Positions 41,980-50,839 of a stretch of 64,000 nt of DNA are shown here, piece after piece (the first letter of the stretch is position 1; each line of letters starts with the position of its first letter). Source of the stretch: Mariluticola halotolerans (GTDB lineage Bacteria; Pseudomonadota; Alphaproteobacteria; Rhizobiales; Devosiaceae). The notes beneath the pieces were generated by a model, which saw nothing but the letters and a program-made list of their open reading frames with translations, was not told the origin of the DNA and did no database searches. Location: assembly GCF_021611515.1 (NCBI RefSeq), contig NZ_CP090960.1:1674001-1738000 (forward strand), written 5' to 3'. Both the position numbers and the translations under genes were made by a program.

Positions 41980-43032
41980 ATGTCCGTATTTGAACGCTAT
42001 CTGACAATCTGGGTTGCACTTTGCATCGCGGCGGGGGTGGCGCTTGGCCATTTCGTGCCCGGGGTATTTCAAGGTCTTGGCGGGCTGGAATATGCGAATG
42101 TCAATATTCCGATGGCGGCGCTGATCTGGCTGATGATCATTCCCATGCTGGTGCGGATCGACTTTGCCAGCCTGCGGCATGTGACCGGCCACTGGCGCGG
42201 CATCGGGGTGACGCTTTTCATCAACTGGGCCGTCAAACCGTTCTCAATGGCGCTTTTGGGCTGGCTGTTCATCGGCATGCTGTTCCGGCCCTTGCTGCCC
42301 GAGACACAGATCGATTCCTATATTGCGGGCCTCATTATTCTTGCGGCGGCCCCCTGCACAGCCATGGTGTTTGTCTGGTCGAACCTGACCAGGGGCGAGC
42401 CGCATTTCACCCTGTCCCAGGTCGCGCTGAACGATGCGATCATGATTGTGGCCTTCGCCCCTATTGTGGCGCTGTTGCTTGGGCTTTCCGCCATCACGGT
42501 GCCCTGGGCGACGCTGGTTTTGTCGGTTGGGCTCTATATTATCGTGCCGGTGATTGCCGCGCAGGTTTTGCGGCGTTATCTGCTGGCGCGGGGCGGCGTG
42601 GCGGCGATGAACAAGGCGCTTGGCGTGTTGCAGCCGGTTTCAATGATTGCGCTTTTGGTGACGCTGGTGATGCTGTTCGGTTTTCAGGGCGAGCAGATCA
42701 TTGCGCAACCCATGGTGATCGGGCTTTTGGCGGTGCCGATCCTGATCCAGGTCTATTTCAACTCCGGCCTTGCCTATATTCTCAACCGGATGACGGGCGA
42801 GCAGCATTGCGTTGCCGGGCCTTCGGCGCTGATCGGGGCTTCGAATTTTTTCGAACTGGCGGTCGCGGCAGCCATCAGCCTTTTCGGCTTCAATTCCGGC
42901 GCGGCACTGGCAACCGTTGTGGGGGTGCTGGTGGAAGTGCCGGTGATGCTTTCGGTGGTGTGGATCGTCAATAATACCAAGGACTGGTATGAGCGCGGCG
43001 CGGCCTTTAAAGGCCAGAAGGCTGCGGACTGA
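41980..43032 (+). CDS. acr3: Arsenite efflux permease, ACR3 family
   Basis: 350 residues with about ten membrane segments. Motifs are IPMAALIWLMIIPMLVRIDF, NWAVKPFSMALLGWLF, AAAPCTAMVFVWSNLTRGE (conserved Cys126), QVALNDAIMIVAFAPIVALL and LIGASNFFELAVAAAISLFG, followed by the conserved Glu in VGVLVEVPVM. It exports arsenite in exchange for protons across the inner membrane. Co-transcribed with arsR. No arsenate reductase gene is adjacent. Confidence 0.95.
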   Translation: MSVFERYLTIWVALCIAAGVALGHFVPGVFQGLGGLEYANVNIPMAALIWLMIIPMLVRIDFASLRHVTGHWRGIGVTLFINWAVKPFSMALLGWLFIGMLFRPLLPETQIDSYIAGLIILAAAPCTAMVFVWSNLTRGEPHFTLSQVALNDAIMIVAFAPIVALLLGLSAITVPWATLVLSVGLYIIVPVIAAQVLRRYLLARGGVAAMNKALGVLQPVSMIALLVTLVMLFGFQGEQIIAQPMVIGLLAVPILIQVYFNSGLAYILNRMTGEQHCVAGPSALIGASNFFELAVAAAISLFGFNSGAALATVVGVLVEVPVMLSVVWIVNNTKDWYERGAAFKGQKAAD

Positions 43033-43156
43033 TCAAGTCTCGACGCGCGCCAACTGTGCCCCCTGCCCGCATTCGGGCACGGCCTGGCAGAAGCTGACGC
43101 AACCAGAAGGCCTGTGGCGGCGTTGTCGTCTATAGGTGAATGTCTGAAAGAGGAAG

Positions 43157-43232
<76 letters not shown>

Positions 43233-43430
43233 GCATTTTTGTGCCCGAGGGGCGCTTAAATGCTCGCGGTTTATAGGGCGTCATTTGCGCCATGTCCAGC
43301 ACCTTGGCGCACTTTCCTGCGGGGAATTTGAACCGTTACGCGATGACGCAGAAAAACACCGTATCACACCTTGCCGCCAAGCTGTGCTTGCGCGACAATG
43401 AAGCTAACATGTTACTTATGAGGATACAAA

Positions 43431-44198
43431 ATGCTTGATGATCTCAAAGGCAAGCGCGCATTGGTTACCGGCTCGTCCACAGGGATCGGCGCGGCGCTGG
43501 CGCTGGAACTTGGCCGGCTGGGGGTTGCGGTGGCTGTGCATGGCAACCGCTCCCTTGAGGCTGCGGAGCGGATTGTGACGGAAATCAAGGATAATGGCGG
43601 CAAGGCCGTGCTGGTCAGCGGTGATGTCAGTGACCCAAAGGCTGCAGCGCAGATTGTTGCGGACGCGGTCGCGGTCGCGGGGCTCGGCGGGCTTGATATT
43701 CTGGTCAATAATGCCGGTGGCATTGTTGAGCGGGTGACCAATGCCGGGTTCGATGACGGTATTTATGATCAGGTCTATGATCTCAATGTGCGCTCGGTGA
43801 TGAATGTCACCAAGGCCGCCCATCCGCATCTGAAACAGGCCGGTGGCGGCTCGATCATCAATACCGGCTCGATTGCCGGGCGGTTTGGTGGTTTTGGCGG
43901 CTCGGTGGTTTATGCCTCAGCCAAGGCGGCGGTGCATTCGATCAGCCGCAATGCGGCGCGGGAATTTGCGCCTGACAATATCCGCGTCAACACGGTGGCG
44001 CCAGGGGTTATCGAAACCCCGTTCCACGCCAGCACCCCGAAGGCGACACTGGACGGCGCGAAGGCCAGCATTCCGCTGGGGCGGCTGGGCACGGCTGAGG
44101 AATGTGTGGGGGCCTATGTGTTTTTGGCCAGCGACCAGATGAGCGGCTATATCACCGGGCAGATCATTGACGTCAATGGCGGGCAGCTGATGCCTTAG
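43431..44198 (+). CDS. Short-chain dehydrogenase/reductase (SDR), 3-oxoacyl reductase-like
   Basis: 255 residues, classical SDR. The cofactor motif is RALVTGSSTGIGAALALEL, followed by DILVNNAGGIVERVTNAGF, the catalytic Ser in SIINTGSIAGRFG, the YASAK active-site motif (YxxxK), and VNTVAPGVIETPF. The C-terminal SGYITGQIIDVNGGQ is also typical. The substrate is not predictable. A perfect palindrome TAACATGTTA at 43405-43414 lies 16 bp before the ATG and may be part of its control region. It is monocistronic and ends in a good terminator. Confidence 0.9.
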   Translation: MLDDLKGKRALVTGSSTGIGAALALELGRLGVAVAVHGNRSLEAAERIVTEIKDNGGKAVLVSGDVSDPKAAAQIVADAVAVAGLGGLDILVNNAGGIVERVTNAGFDDGIYDQVYDLNVRSVMNVTKAAHPHLKQAGGGSIINTGSIAGRFGGFGGSVVYASAKAAVHSISRNAAREFAPDNIRVNTVAPGVIETPFHASTPKATLDGAKASIPLGRLGTAEECVGAYVFLASDQMSGYITGQIIDVNGGQLMP

Positions 44199-44229
44199 GG
44201 CGTTTGTACCCTTGCATGAAATGCTGATC

Positions 44230-44256
44230 AGGCGGGCACATTGTGTCCGCCTTTTT
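44230..44256 (+). terminator. Intrinsic terminator of the SDR gene
   Basis: AGGCGGGCAC-ATT-GTGTCCGCCT (44230-44252), a 10-bp stem with one G-T pair, followed by TTTT. It is 31 bp after the SDR stop and just before the converging yacG stop. Confidence 0.85.
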
Positions 44257-44273
44257 GCTTGGCGACGCGTGTT

Positions 44274-44480
44274 CTATTCCACGTCCTCATAGCCGTCATC
44301 GCCATCTTCCTCTTCATCATCCCGCGCCGGGATGACATAGGCGCCGGTCAGCCAGCGGTTGAGGTCGATATCGGCACAGCGGCCCGAGCAGAACGGATGG
44401 AAGGACTGCACCGAGGGCTGGTCGCAGATCGGGCACGGGCGCACCGGGCGCAGATGGACAATCTTGTTATCGTCAGACAC
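44274..44480 (-). CDS. yacG: DNA gyrase inhibitor YacG (zinc-binding)
   Basis: 68 residues, normal for YacG. Zinc ligands are in [11 protein letters not shown] and [17 protein letters not shown], with the family tail Y-V-I-P followed by acidic residues. It binds GyrB and inhibits gyrase in characterised members. Its ATG overlaps the end of maf by 8 bp. Confidence 0.95.
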   Translation of the reverse strand: MSDDNKIVHLRPVRPCPICDQPSVQSFHPFCSGRCADIDLNRWLTGAYVIPARDDEEEDGDDGYEDVE

Positions 44481-45111
44481 CGGAGAGACTCGCCTGGTTC
44501 AACCAGTTGAAATGCACCGGGTAACCCTCTCCCGACAAAAGCGCCACGGTGTCATATAGCGGCAGGCCCATGACGGCGTGATAGGAGCCGGAAAGCTTGA
44601 CGACAAAACAGCCCGCAATGCCCTGAATGGCATAACCGCCCGCCTTGCCGCGCCATTCGGCACTGGCGAGATAGGATTCGATCTCGCGCGGGGACAAGCG
44701 CTTGAAACGCAGCCGGGTTTCCACCAGCCGCAGCCGGGACTGGCCCGAGGTGTTCAAAAGGCAAAGGCCGGTATAAACCCGATGCGCACGCCCGGAGAGC
44801 AAGCGCAAGCACTGCGAGGCTTCTTCCATGGTTTCGGCCTTGGGCAGAATGCGCCGCCCCACGGAGACGACCGTATCGGCGGCGAGCACCACAGCGTTAT
44901 CGGCAAAGCCCGCCAGTTCGGCCTTGCGCCGTGCAGCGATGGCCTTGGTCTCGGCCAGACGCATGGCCAGCTTGCGCGGCAATTCACCCTTTTCCGGCGT
45001 CTCGTCTATGTCAGCCGGCAGCAAGCGTTCCGGCTCAATACCAATCTGGTTGAGCAGGGCAAGCCGGCGTGGTGACGATGACGCAAGGATCAGTTCCGGG
45101 CGGCTGGCCAT
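44473..45111 (-). CDS. maf: Maf family nucleoside triphosphate pyrophosphatase
   Basis: 212 residues. Signature motifs are [46 protein letters not shown] and [20 protein letters not shown] (the catalytic region). It hydrolyses non-canonical or canonical NTPs to NMP + PPi, probably guarding against modified nucleotides. It lies between infA and yacG, the arrangement seen in related alphaproteobacteria. Confidence 0.95.
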   Translation of the reverse strand: MASRPELILASSSPRRLALLNQIGIEPERLLPADIDETPEKGELPRKLAMRLAETKAIAARRKAELAGFADNAVVLAADTVVSVGRRILPKAETMEEASQCLRLLSGRAHRVYTGLCLLNTSGQSRLRLVETRLRFKRLSPREIESYLASAEWRGKAGGYAIQGIAGCFVVKLSGSYHAVMGLPLYDTVALLSGEGYPVHFNWLNQASLSGV

Positions 45112-45166
45112 TTCAAACTCCGGGCGGGGATGTGCGTTTGTTCAACAAGAACGCAACAGCTTACGC

Positions 45167-45385
45167 TTACTTGAAGCGATAGGTGATGCGCCCCTTGGTC
45201 AGATCATAGGGGGTCATTTCGACCAGAACCTTGTCACCTGCCAGAACGCGAATGCGATTCTTGCGCATCCGGCCAGCAGTGTGGGCGATAATCTCGTGTT
45301 CATTCTCGAGTTTGACGCGGAATGTTGCGTTGGGCAGCAATTCCATGATGACGCCCGGAAACTCGAGCACTTCTTCTTTAGCCAT
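45167..45385 (-). CDS. infA: Translation initiation factor IF-1
   Basis: 72 residues from the ATG at 45385 (SD GGAG before AAATAATGG). It reads [18 protein letters not shown]..., with the S1/OB-fold motifs [39 protein letters not shown] and [13 protein letters not shown]. It binds the ribosomal A-site during initiation. The longer frame upstream is not used. Confidence 0.98.
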   Translation of the reverse strand: MAKEEVLEFPGVIMELLPNATFRVKLENEHEIIAHTAGRMRKNRIRVLAGDKVLVEMTPYDLTKGRITYRFK

Positions 45386-45494
45386 TATTTCTCCTGAAGC
45401 AGCCAACCGCCGTGACACTCATCCCGCGCGGAAAACCCAGTTTTTCGCACGAAATTGACCAGCAGGGCCAAATTGGCGCGAAACCTATAGGAAT

Positions 45495-46454
45495 TTAGCT
45501 GATTTGTGAACCACCTGCGAGAAGTGCCGCAATCCGGTCCCTTATGCGCTTGTCGAGCGCTTCCCGCAAGGCTCGGTATGCATCAAGTTTAACCTGACGG
45601 CTACCCTCAACGAGGGTTGGGTCATCCATGGGCCAGTGTTCGATGGCCGCAACCTCGAGATTACGCCCGGCCACGGCCTGTTTTGCGTCATCTGACAGGG
45701 TGACAACCAGATCGAAACGGGTGGCCACCAGCTCATCCATGGTGTGGGGGGTGTGCACCGACATGTCGATGCCGATTTCTTCCATGATTTCATGCACGAA
45801 ACCATCGGCCTTGCCCGAATCGACACCGGCGGAGCGGGCGATCAACCGGCCGGGGAAATCGCGCCGGGCCAAAGCCGCAGCGATTGGCGAGCGGACCGAA
45901 TTCATCGAGCAAACGAACAGAATGGTGGGCAGGCCGCTTTCAGCTTCGTCAATGCGGGCGGCATAGGGCTGAACCGCACAAATCAGGGTGAACAGCCGCC
46001 GGGCGGTGGCGTGATCCATCTCGAGCTTGTTCTTGAGCCTTGTGCGCAGCAGTTCGGCAGCCTCGTCATGCATGCCGCGCCGGCCCATGTCCACGGCCTC
46101 GATCTGATAGGGCTGCGCGCTTTTAATCGCCTCGTAATAGCTGTCGCGGATGCGGAAATAATCGCGGATCAGGCCGCGAAACGGGGTCAGCGACAAATAA
46201 TGCGCGGCAATCGGCTTGAAGCTTTCCGGATCGCGCACATCGAGCAGGATGTAATTGCCGACAATGGACAAATGCAGCGCATAAGGCCCTCTGGCGGCGA
46301 CGCGGGCGGGGTAGAATGTGTTTTCCTCGATCAGATCATAAATGGCGACCCGCCATTCATGCACTTCATCGGGATCGATCGAGGTAATTGTCGAGGGGTC
46401 GAGCGTGACCGTGACGATGTGGTCGGTTTCACTATCGAACGGCCGCGCCCCCAT
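45495..46454 (-). CDS. Fusion of UPF0262 domain and low-molecular-weight protein tyrosine phosphatase-like domain
   Basis: 319 residues. Residues about 10-158 are a UPF0262 domain (IVTVTLDPSTITSIDPD, RGPYALHLSIVGNYILLDVR, YYEAIKSAQPYQIEAVDMGRRGMHDE). Residues about 175-316 are LMW-PTP-like: P-loop VCSMNSVRSP (C182-x5-R188) and the general-acid region HWPMDDPTLVEG. In most related genomes I know of, these are two neighbouring genes. Apart from C182 no other cysteine is present in the phosphatase half, so a thioredoxin-coupled arsenate reductase is unlikely despite common annotation. It lies between infA and hisD. Confidence 0.9.
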   Translation of the reverse strand: MGARPFDSETDHIVTVTLDPSTITSIDPDEVHEWRVAIYDLIEENTFYPARVAARGPYALHLSIVGNYILLDVRDPESFKPIAAHYLSLTPFRGLIRDYFRIRDSYYEAIKSAQPYQIEAVDMGRRGMHDEAAELLRTRLKNKLEMDHATARRLFTLICAVQPYAARIDEAESGLPTILFVCSMNSVRSPIAAALARRDFPGRLIARSAGVDSGKADGFVHEIMEEIGIDMSVHTPHTMDELVATRFDLVVTLSDDAKQAVAGRNLEVAAIEHWPMDDPTLVEGSRQVKLDAYRALREALDKRIRDRIAALLAGGSQIS

Positions 46455-46463
46455 TAACGCGAC

Positions 46464-47756
46464 CTACCGGTTGAGCCGAATCGACACCGAACGCCCGTGG
46501 GCAGACAGGTCTTCTGTCTCCGCCAGCGTGACGGTGGCATCGGCGAGTTCGGCCAGAGCCGAGGGCCCGCATCCCAGAATTGAGGTGCGCTTGACGAAAT
46601 CGAGCACCCCAAGGCCAGAGGCATAGCGGGCGGCGCGGGCGGTGGGCAGGACGTGGTTGGAACCGCCGACATAATCGCCAATCGCTTCGGGCGTGTGGTG
46701 GCCAAGGAAAATGGCCCCGGCATTGCGGACTTTTTCGATATATTGACGCGGTTCATCAAGCGCCAGTTCGAGATGTTCGGGGGCCATGCGATTGGACAGG
46801 GCGAAGGCCTGATCGAGCGATTCCACAATAATGATCGCGCCGAACTCGTTCCAGCCTTCGCGGGTCAACTCAGCGCGCGGCAAGCTGGCCAGCTGGCGCT
46901 CGACCTCAGCTTCGATGGCGTCGGCCAGCGCCGCATCGGTGGTCATGGCAATGGATTGCGCGCCTGCGCCATGTTCGGCCTGAGCCAAAAGATCGGCAGC
47001 AACCCAGGCCGGGTTGGCAGAACTATCGGCAATCACCAGCACCTCGGAGGGGCCGGCGATCATATCGATGCCGACCGTGCCGAAAACCTGCCGTTTGGCG
47101 GCTGCGACATAGGCATTACCCGGCCCTGTGATTTTGGCGACCGGGGCAATTGTTTCGGTGCCAAAGGCAAGCGCTGCAACAGCCTGGGCCCCGCCAACCC
47201 GGTAAATCTCGGTGACCCCGGCAATCTTTGCGGCGGCCAGCACGGCTGGATTGACCTCACCCTTTGGGGTGGGCACGACCATGGCGATCCGCTCGGCACC
47301 GGCGACCTTGGCCGGTACGGCGTTCATAAGCACCGAGGAGGGGTAGGAAGCCAGACCGCCGGGCACATAGATGCCCACGGCCTCAACCGCCGTCCAGCGG
47401 GTGCCAAGGGTCACGCCGAGCGCATCCTCATAAATGTGATCTTCTGGCTTTTGCTTTTCGTGATGGGCCGTGATGCGGGCATGGGCTGTCTCAAGCGCTG
47501 CATAAACTTCCGGCGCGGTTGCTTTGGCCGCCGCCTCGATTTCCGCATCGGTGAACCGGATTGTATCCGCGGTCAGGGTCAGCCCGTCATGCTTTGCCGT
47601 CAGCTCGATCAGGGCGGCATCGCCCCGGGCCCGCACATCGGCGATAATGGCCGAAACGGTATCCCCCACCTCGACAGAGACCTCGCGCTTGGTGCCCAGC
47701 AGGGCGTCAAAGGCGGCGTCGAAACCGGGTTCGGAGCTATCGAGGCGGATGGGCAT
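46464..47756 (-). CDS. hisD: Histidinol dehydrogenase
   Basis: 430 residues from the ATG at 47756, normal for HisD. It has YVPGGLASYPSSVLMNAVPAK, GVTEIYRVGGAQAVAALAFG, GPGNAYVAAAKRQVFGTVGID, MIAGPSEVLVIAD, LAQAEHGAGAQS (zinc-binding Gln/His) and GDYVGGSNHVLPT. It performs the two final NAD-dependent oxidations of histidine synthesis. The gene lies 4 bp after the DUF2948 stop. Confidence 0.97.
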   Translation of the reverse strand: MPIRLDSSEPGFDAAFDALLGTKREVSVEVGDTVSAIIADVRARGDAALIELTAKHDGLTLTADTIRFTDAEIEAAAKATAPEVYAALETAHARITAHHEKQKPEDHIYEDALGVTLGTRWTAVEAVGIYVPGGLASYPSSVLMNAVPAKVAGAERIAMVVPTPKGEVNPAVLAAAKIAGVTEIYRVGGAQAVAALAFGTETIAPVAKITGPGNAYVAAAKRQVFGTVGIDMIAGPSEVLVIADSSANPAWVAADLLAQAEHGAGAQSIAMTTDAALADAIEAEVERQLASLPRAELTREGWNEFGAIIIVESLDQAFALSNRMAPEHLELALDEPRQYIEKVRNAGAIFLGHHTPEAIGDYVGGSNHVLPTARAARYASGLGVLDFVKRTSILGCGPSALAELADATVTLAETEDLSAHGRSVSIRLNR

Positions 47757-47760
47757 GTAT

Positions 47761-48213
47761 CTAGTTCTTTTCGTCTTCGAGTTCGTGCGCCGGACGCGCC
47801 TTGGCCGCCCATGCGGCACCCAGATCGCGCATGCGCGCTTCAAGACATTCCACATTCAGCTTCACAGTACCACCACCTGCGAAAGACAAAACCACTTCGC
47901 CATTGGGCATGTCGCCGGGTGTGAAGGTGATGGAGAGCAGTTCGAGAACGCCTTCGCGGGCATTCATGTCGATGCCGGCGACCTTGCTGTCCTCGACATA
48001 ATCGAAATGGAGGGCCGTGCGCTTGCGCTGACCCTTGGTGCGATCACTGCCCTCTTCCCAGGCAAAGCGGTTCATCATCAGGGCGAAACGCTTGTCGGCC
48101 TTGGCAAACGCCATATCCTCGACGCGCACAACCGCGTCCTGAACATAGGTCGAGATGACCTCAAGGTCCTCGCTATCCAGTGCCAGCAGCTTGAGATCGG
48201 GCATGTTACTCAT
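47761..48213 (-). CDS. DUF2948 family protein
   Basis: 150 residues. It begins PDLKLLALDSEDLEVISTYVQ, then AVVRVEDMAFAKADKRFALMMNRFAWEE (split over two motifs), RKRTALHFDYVEDSK and LSFAGGGTVKLNVECLEARM. This is the DUF2948 family, conserved beside hisD and murA in alphaproteobacteria. No function is known; the phasing between murA and hisD is the only clue. It starts at the first ATG, with MSNMP before the conserved part. Confidence 0.9.
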   Translation of the reverse strand: MSNMPDLKLLALDSEDLEVISTYVQDAVVRVEDMAFAKADKRFALMMNRFAWEEGSDRTKGQRKRTALHFDYVEDSKVAGIDMNAREGVLELLSITFTPGDMPNGEVVLSFAGGGTVKLNVECLEARMRDLGAAWAAKARPAHELEDEKN

Positions 48214-48277
48214 CCTTGCAAAACTTTATTAGCAGTGCCGCATATCTGGTCACTCGGCGGCGGGATTGCAACCGGGG

Positions 48278-49570
48278 TTAGCCCGGCACCCGCTCGATTT
48301 CAGCGCCACAGCGGCGCAGCTTCTCTTCCAGCCGCTCAAAACCACGGTCGAGATGATAGATGCGGTTGACCATGGTTTCGCCCGTGGCGGCAAGGCCGGC
48401 GATGACGAGAGACACCGAGGCGCGCAAATCCGTGGCCATGACCTGGGCCCCGCGCAATTCGGGCACGCCGGTGACGGTTGCCACCTGCCCCTCGACGCGA
48501 ATATCGGCACCAAACCGGGCCAGCTCGGCCACATGCATGAAGCGGTTTTCAAAAATCGTCTCGCGGATATTGGCGACCCCGGTGGAGCGGGTCATCAGCG
48601 CCATATATTGCGCCTGCAAATCGGTGGGGAAGCCGGGGAACGGATCGATATCCACATCGACCGCCTGCAACCCGTTGCCATTGCGCTGCACGCGAATGCC
48701 GCCCTCTTCCTGCGCGATATCCACACCAGCCTGGCCCAGAATATCGAGCGCGGACTGCAAATGTTCGACGCGCCCGCCCCTCAGCAGCACATTGCCGCCT
48801 GCCATGGCGCTGGCCATGGCGAAAGTGCCGGTTTCGATGCGGTCGGGGATGACATCAACAGTTGCACCATGCAGCCTGTCGACGCCTTCAATGGTCAGGG
48901 TGCGGGTGCCGATGCCGGTGATTTTTGCACCCATCGCAACGAGACATTCAGCGACATTGGTGATTTCGGGTTCCATGGCCGCGTTTTCGATCACCGTGGT
49001 GCCGCGCGCCAGAGTGGCGGCCATCATGATGGTGTGGGTTGCGCCCACCGAGACCTTGGGCAGGTTGACGGTGCCGCCGATCAGGCCACCCTTGGGGGCG
49101 CGGGCAACAACATAGCCCTCATCAATATCAATTTCGGCACCGAGCTGTTTCAGACCCGAAATGAAGAAGTCCACCGGCCGTGTGCCAATGGCGCAACCGC
49201 CGGGCAGCGAGACGCGCGCCTCGTGCTCACGGGCCAGCAAGGGACCGATGACCCAGAAACTGGCGCGCATGGTGGAGACCAGTTCATAAGGGGCGCAGGT
49301 ATCGACAATGGTCTGGGCAGTGAAGGTCATCTGCTGGCCGGCTTCATCATCATCGGTGAGACGGCGGCCATGCACGGCGATATCAACGCCATGATTTTCC
49401 AGAATACGCTCAAGCTGTTTGACATCGGCCAGACGCGGCACATTGTTGAGCACCAGCGGTTCGTCGGTCAGAAGCGAGGCAATCATCAGCGGCAGGGCCG
49501 CGTTCTTGGCGCCGGAAATCGGGATTTCACCGTTCAGTTCATTACCGCCGACGATTCGAATACGATCCAT
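48278..49570 (-). CDS. murA: UDP-N-acetylglucosamine 1-carboxyvinyltransferase
   Basis: 430 residues from the ATG at 49570, normal for MurA. It has [50 protein letters not shown], the catalytic cysteine loop [46 protein letters not shown] and the C-terminal [16 protein letters not shown]. It transfers enolpyruvate from PEP to UDP-GlcNAc, the first committed step of peptidoglycan synthesis, and has the fosfomycin-sensitive Cys. Confidence 0.97.
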   Translation of the reverse strand: MDRIRIVGGNELNGEIPISGAKNAALPLMIASLLTDEPLVLNNVPRLADVKQLERILENHGVDIAVHGRRLTDDDEAGQQMTFTAQTIVDTCAPYELVSTMRASFWVIGPLLAREHEARVSLPGGCAIGTRPVDFFISGLKQLGAEIDIDEGYVVARAPKGGLIGGTVNLPKVSVGATHTIMMAATLARGTTVIENAAMEPEITNVAECLVAMGAKITGIGTRTLTIEGVDRLHGATVDVIPDRIETGTFAMASAMAGGNVLLRGGRVEHLQSALDILGQAGVDIAQEEGGIRVQRNGNGLQAVDVDIDPFPGFPTDLQAQYMALMTRSTGVANIRETIFENRFMHVAELARFGADIRVEGQVATVTGVPELRGAQVMATDLRASVSLVIAGLAATGETMVNRIYHLDRGFERLEEKLRRCGAEIERVPG

Positions 49571-49687
49571 AATCAAATTCCCTTTTTGCCGGGGCAATGC
49601 CGGCGACGGCAAAAAACCGCCCATTGAACCGCGCGTTCCTATCGCAAGCGCGCTTGAGCTTCAAGCAAAGCGTTCTCTCTGCCCGGT

Positions 49688-49861
49688 TCAGGCCGAGCCT
49701 GTGTCCGGTTCCGTTTTTGGCTGGGTCGCGCCCGTGTCAGGGGTTTTGCTCTCCCCATTGGCGGCACGCGCCCTAGATTGAGCTTTGCGTCGGAGAAGAT
49801 TCTCTTTCAGCTTTTGGGCCAATTTTTGTTCGCGTCTGGCGGCTGCGGTTGTTTTGCTCAT
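49688..49861 (-). CDS. Small basic protein upstream of murA, unknown
   Basis: 57 residues, too short to be in most ORF lists. It starts MSKTTAAARREQKLAQKLKE with NLLRRKAQSRARAANGES next and ends in a Thr/Pro-rich tail. The basic, alanine/arginine-rich N-terminal helix (QKLAQKLKENLLRRKAQ) resembles a short conserved protein found just ahead of murA in many Hyphomicrobiales. I cannot name a function. It precedes murA by 117 bp on the same strand. Confidence 0.65.
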   Translation of the reverse strand: MSKTTAAARREQKLAQKLKENLLRRKAQSRARAANGESKTPDTGATQPKTEPDTGSA

Positions 49862-49995
49862 GGTCGTTACAAACGGCTTTATTTACTCCAAGCGATAAGT
49901 GCCAGCTTTTTGGCCTTGCGTCGACCCAAAGCCTATGGCAGTAACGGCGCGGTTTTGACGCTCAGACGGTTTACCGTTTATCCCACACGTCGAAT

Positions 49996-50070
49996 GCTGC
50001 TGTAGCTCAGGGGTAGAGCACTCCCTTGGTAAGGGAGAGGCCGAGAGTTCGAATCTCTCCAGCAGCACCA
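49996..50070 (+). tRNA. tRNA-Thr (GGT)
   Basis: GCTGCTGTAGCTCAG... AGCAGCACCA folds as a cloverleaf with anticodon loop TTGGTAA (anticodon GGT) flanked by CTCCC/GGGAG. The T-arm is GAGAGTTCGAATCTCTC. CCA is encoded. 75 nt. Confidence 0.97.
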
Positions 50071-50193
50071 GTTTTCCGCTGGTTTTACCCCCGCTCTCCT
50101 TGCTCTTTTGGAACTTCCGCCCGTCTGCCGCGTTGATTTGGCATGACGTTGTTCTGCCTTCGGGCAGGTTTTTGAAGGCGGAAGGAGATTATT

Positions 50194-50460
50194 ATGGTTG
50201 GCCAGAAGATCGACAATATCGCTGGAGGTGGCAGTTATACGCCGCAGCAGATCGCCAATAGCACCTTGCTGACGCATCAGGAAAAAATTGCGCTGTTGCA
50301 GGAACTCAAGGCCAAGGTGACCGGCAAGCAGGCCAATAGCGAGAATCTGGGCTTCTCGCCGGAAGAAATTGATCAGGCAATTGCCGAGGTCAAAAAGCAT
50401 GCCCAGGATGATGGCATTACCGATGTCGATATCTCCATCGGGAGGCAGAGCAATGCCTGA
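50194..50460 (+). CDS. Hypothetical soluble protein
   Basis: 88 residues, starting MVGQKIDNIAGGGSYTPQQ after a GGAAGGAG site. Predicted helical: HQEKIALLQELKAKVTGKQ and SPEEIDQAIAEVKKHAQ. No signal peptide, no membrane segment and no family I recognise. It overlaps the next gene by 8 bp, so the two form a translationally linked pair. Confidence 0.75.
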   Translation: MVGQKIDNIAGGGSYTPQQIANSTLLTHQEKIALLQELKAKVTGKQANSENLGFSPEEIDQAIAEVKKHAQDDGITDVDISIGRQSNA

Positions 50461-50764
50461 ACTCAACAAAGATGCACCAGTGGGCGCGCGCCCTGCCGAT
50501 GACAACCGGGATGTTATGCCGAAGGCGCCGGAAGAAGATGTGGCAACGGATGCCGTTGTGGACGAGACCGGAGCGCGGCTGGACGTGCCGAATGAGAAAA
50601 CTGTTACCCAGGCCCATTATGGCGAACCGACCATTGGGGCGACCGGGCCGACCAATTGGTGGCGGATCGGGCTTGTGGTGATGGCCCTGCTGATATTGGG
50701 CATCATTTTGATGCAATGGCTTGGCGGTGGCACGGTTGCGCCCACGGGCGTGGAAGCGCAGTAA
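50453..50764 (+). CDS. Hypothetical single-pass membrane protein
   Basis: 103 residues from the ATG at 50453 (GGGAGG upstream). The N-terminal 68 residues are hydrophilic and acidic (PADDNRDVMPKAPEEDVATD); a single hydrophobic segment (IGLVVMALLILGIILMQWL) lies near 73-92, ending in a short tail. No family recognised. It is coupled to the upstream gene and ends 26 bp before a bidirectional terminator. Confidence 0.75.
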   Translation: MPELNKDAPVGARPADDNRDVMPKAPEEDVATDAVVDETGARLDVPNEKTVTQAHYGEPTIGATGPTNWWRIGLVVMALLILGIILMQWLGGGTVAPTGVEAQ

Positions 50765-50790
50765 GCCCGAATAGTCTATCGGACATTAAA

Positions 50791-50817
50791 AAAGGCGCGG
50801 TCGATGACCGCGCCTTT
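50791..50817. terminator. Bidirectional intrinsic terminator
   Basis: AAAGGCGCGGTC-GAT-GACCGCGCCTTT (50791-50817), a 12-bp perfect stem with an A-run before (50788-50793) and TTATTA after. It lies between the convergent hypothetical pair and the OmpA-type gene and can serve both. Confidence 0.9.
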
Positions 50818-50839
50818 ATTAATTTGATATGCGTTCAGA

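Noticed and set aside
45495-46454. Arsenate reductase (arsC) completing the ars operon
   Set aside because: The phosphatase half has only the P-loop cysteine, lacks the additional redox cysteines, sits in the housekeeping block, and is not next to arsR-acr3.
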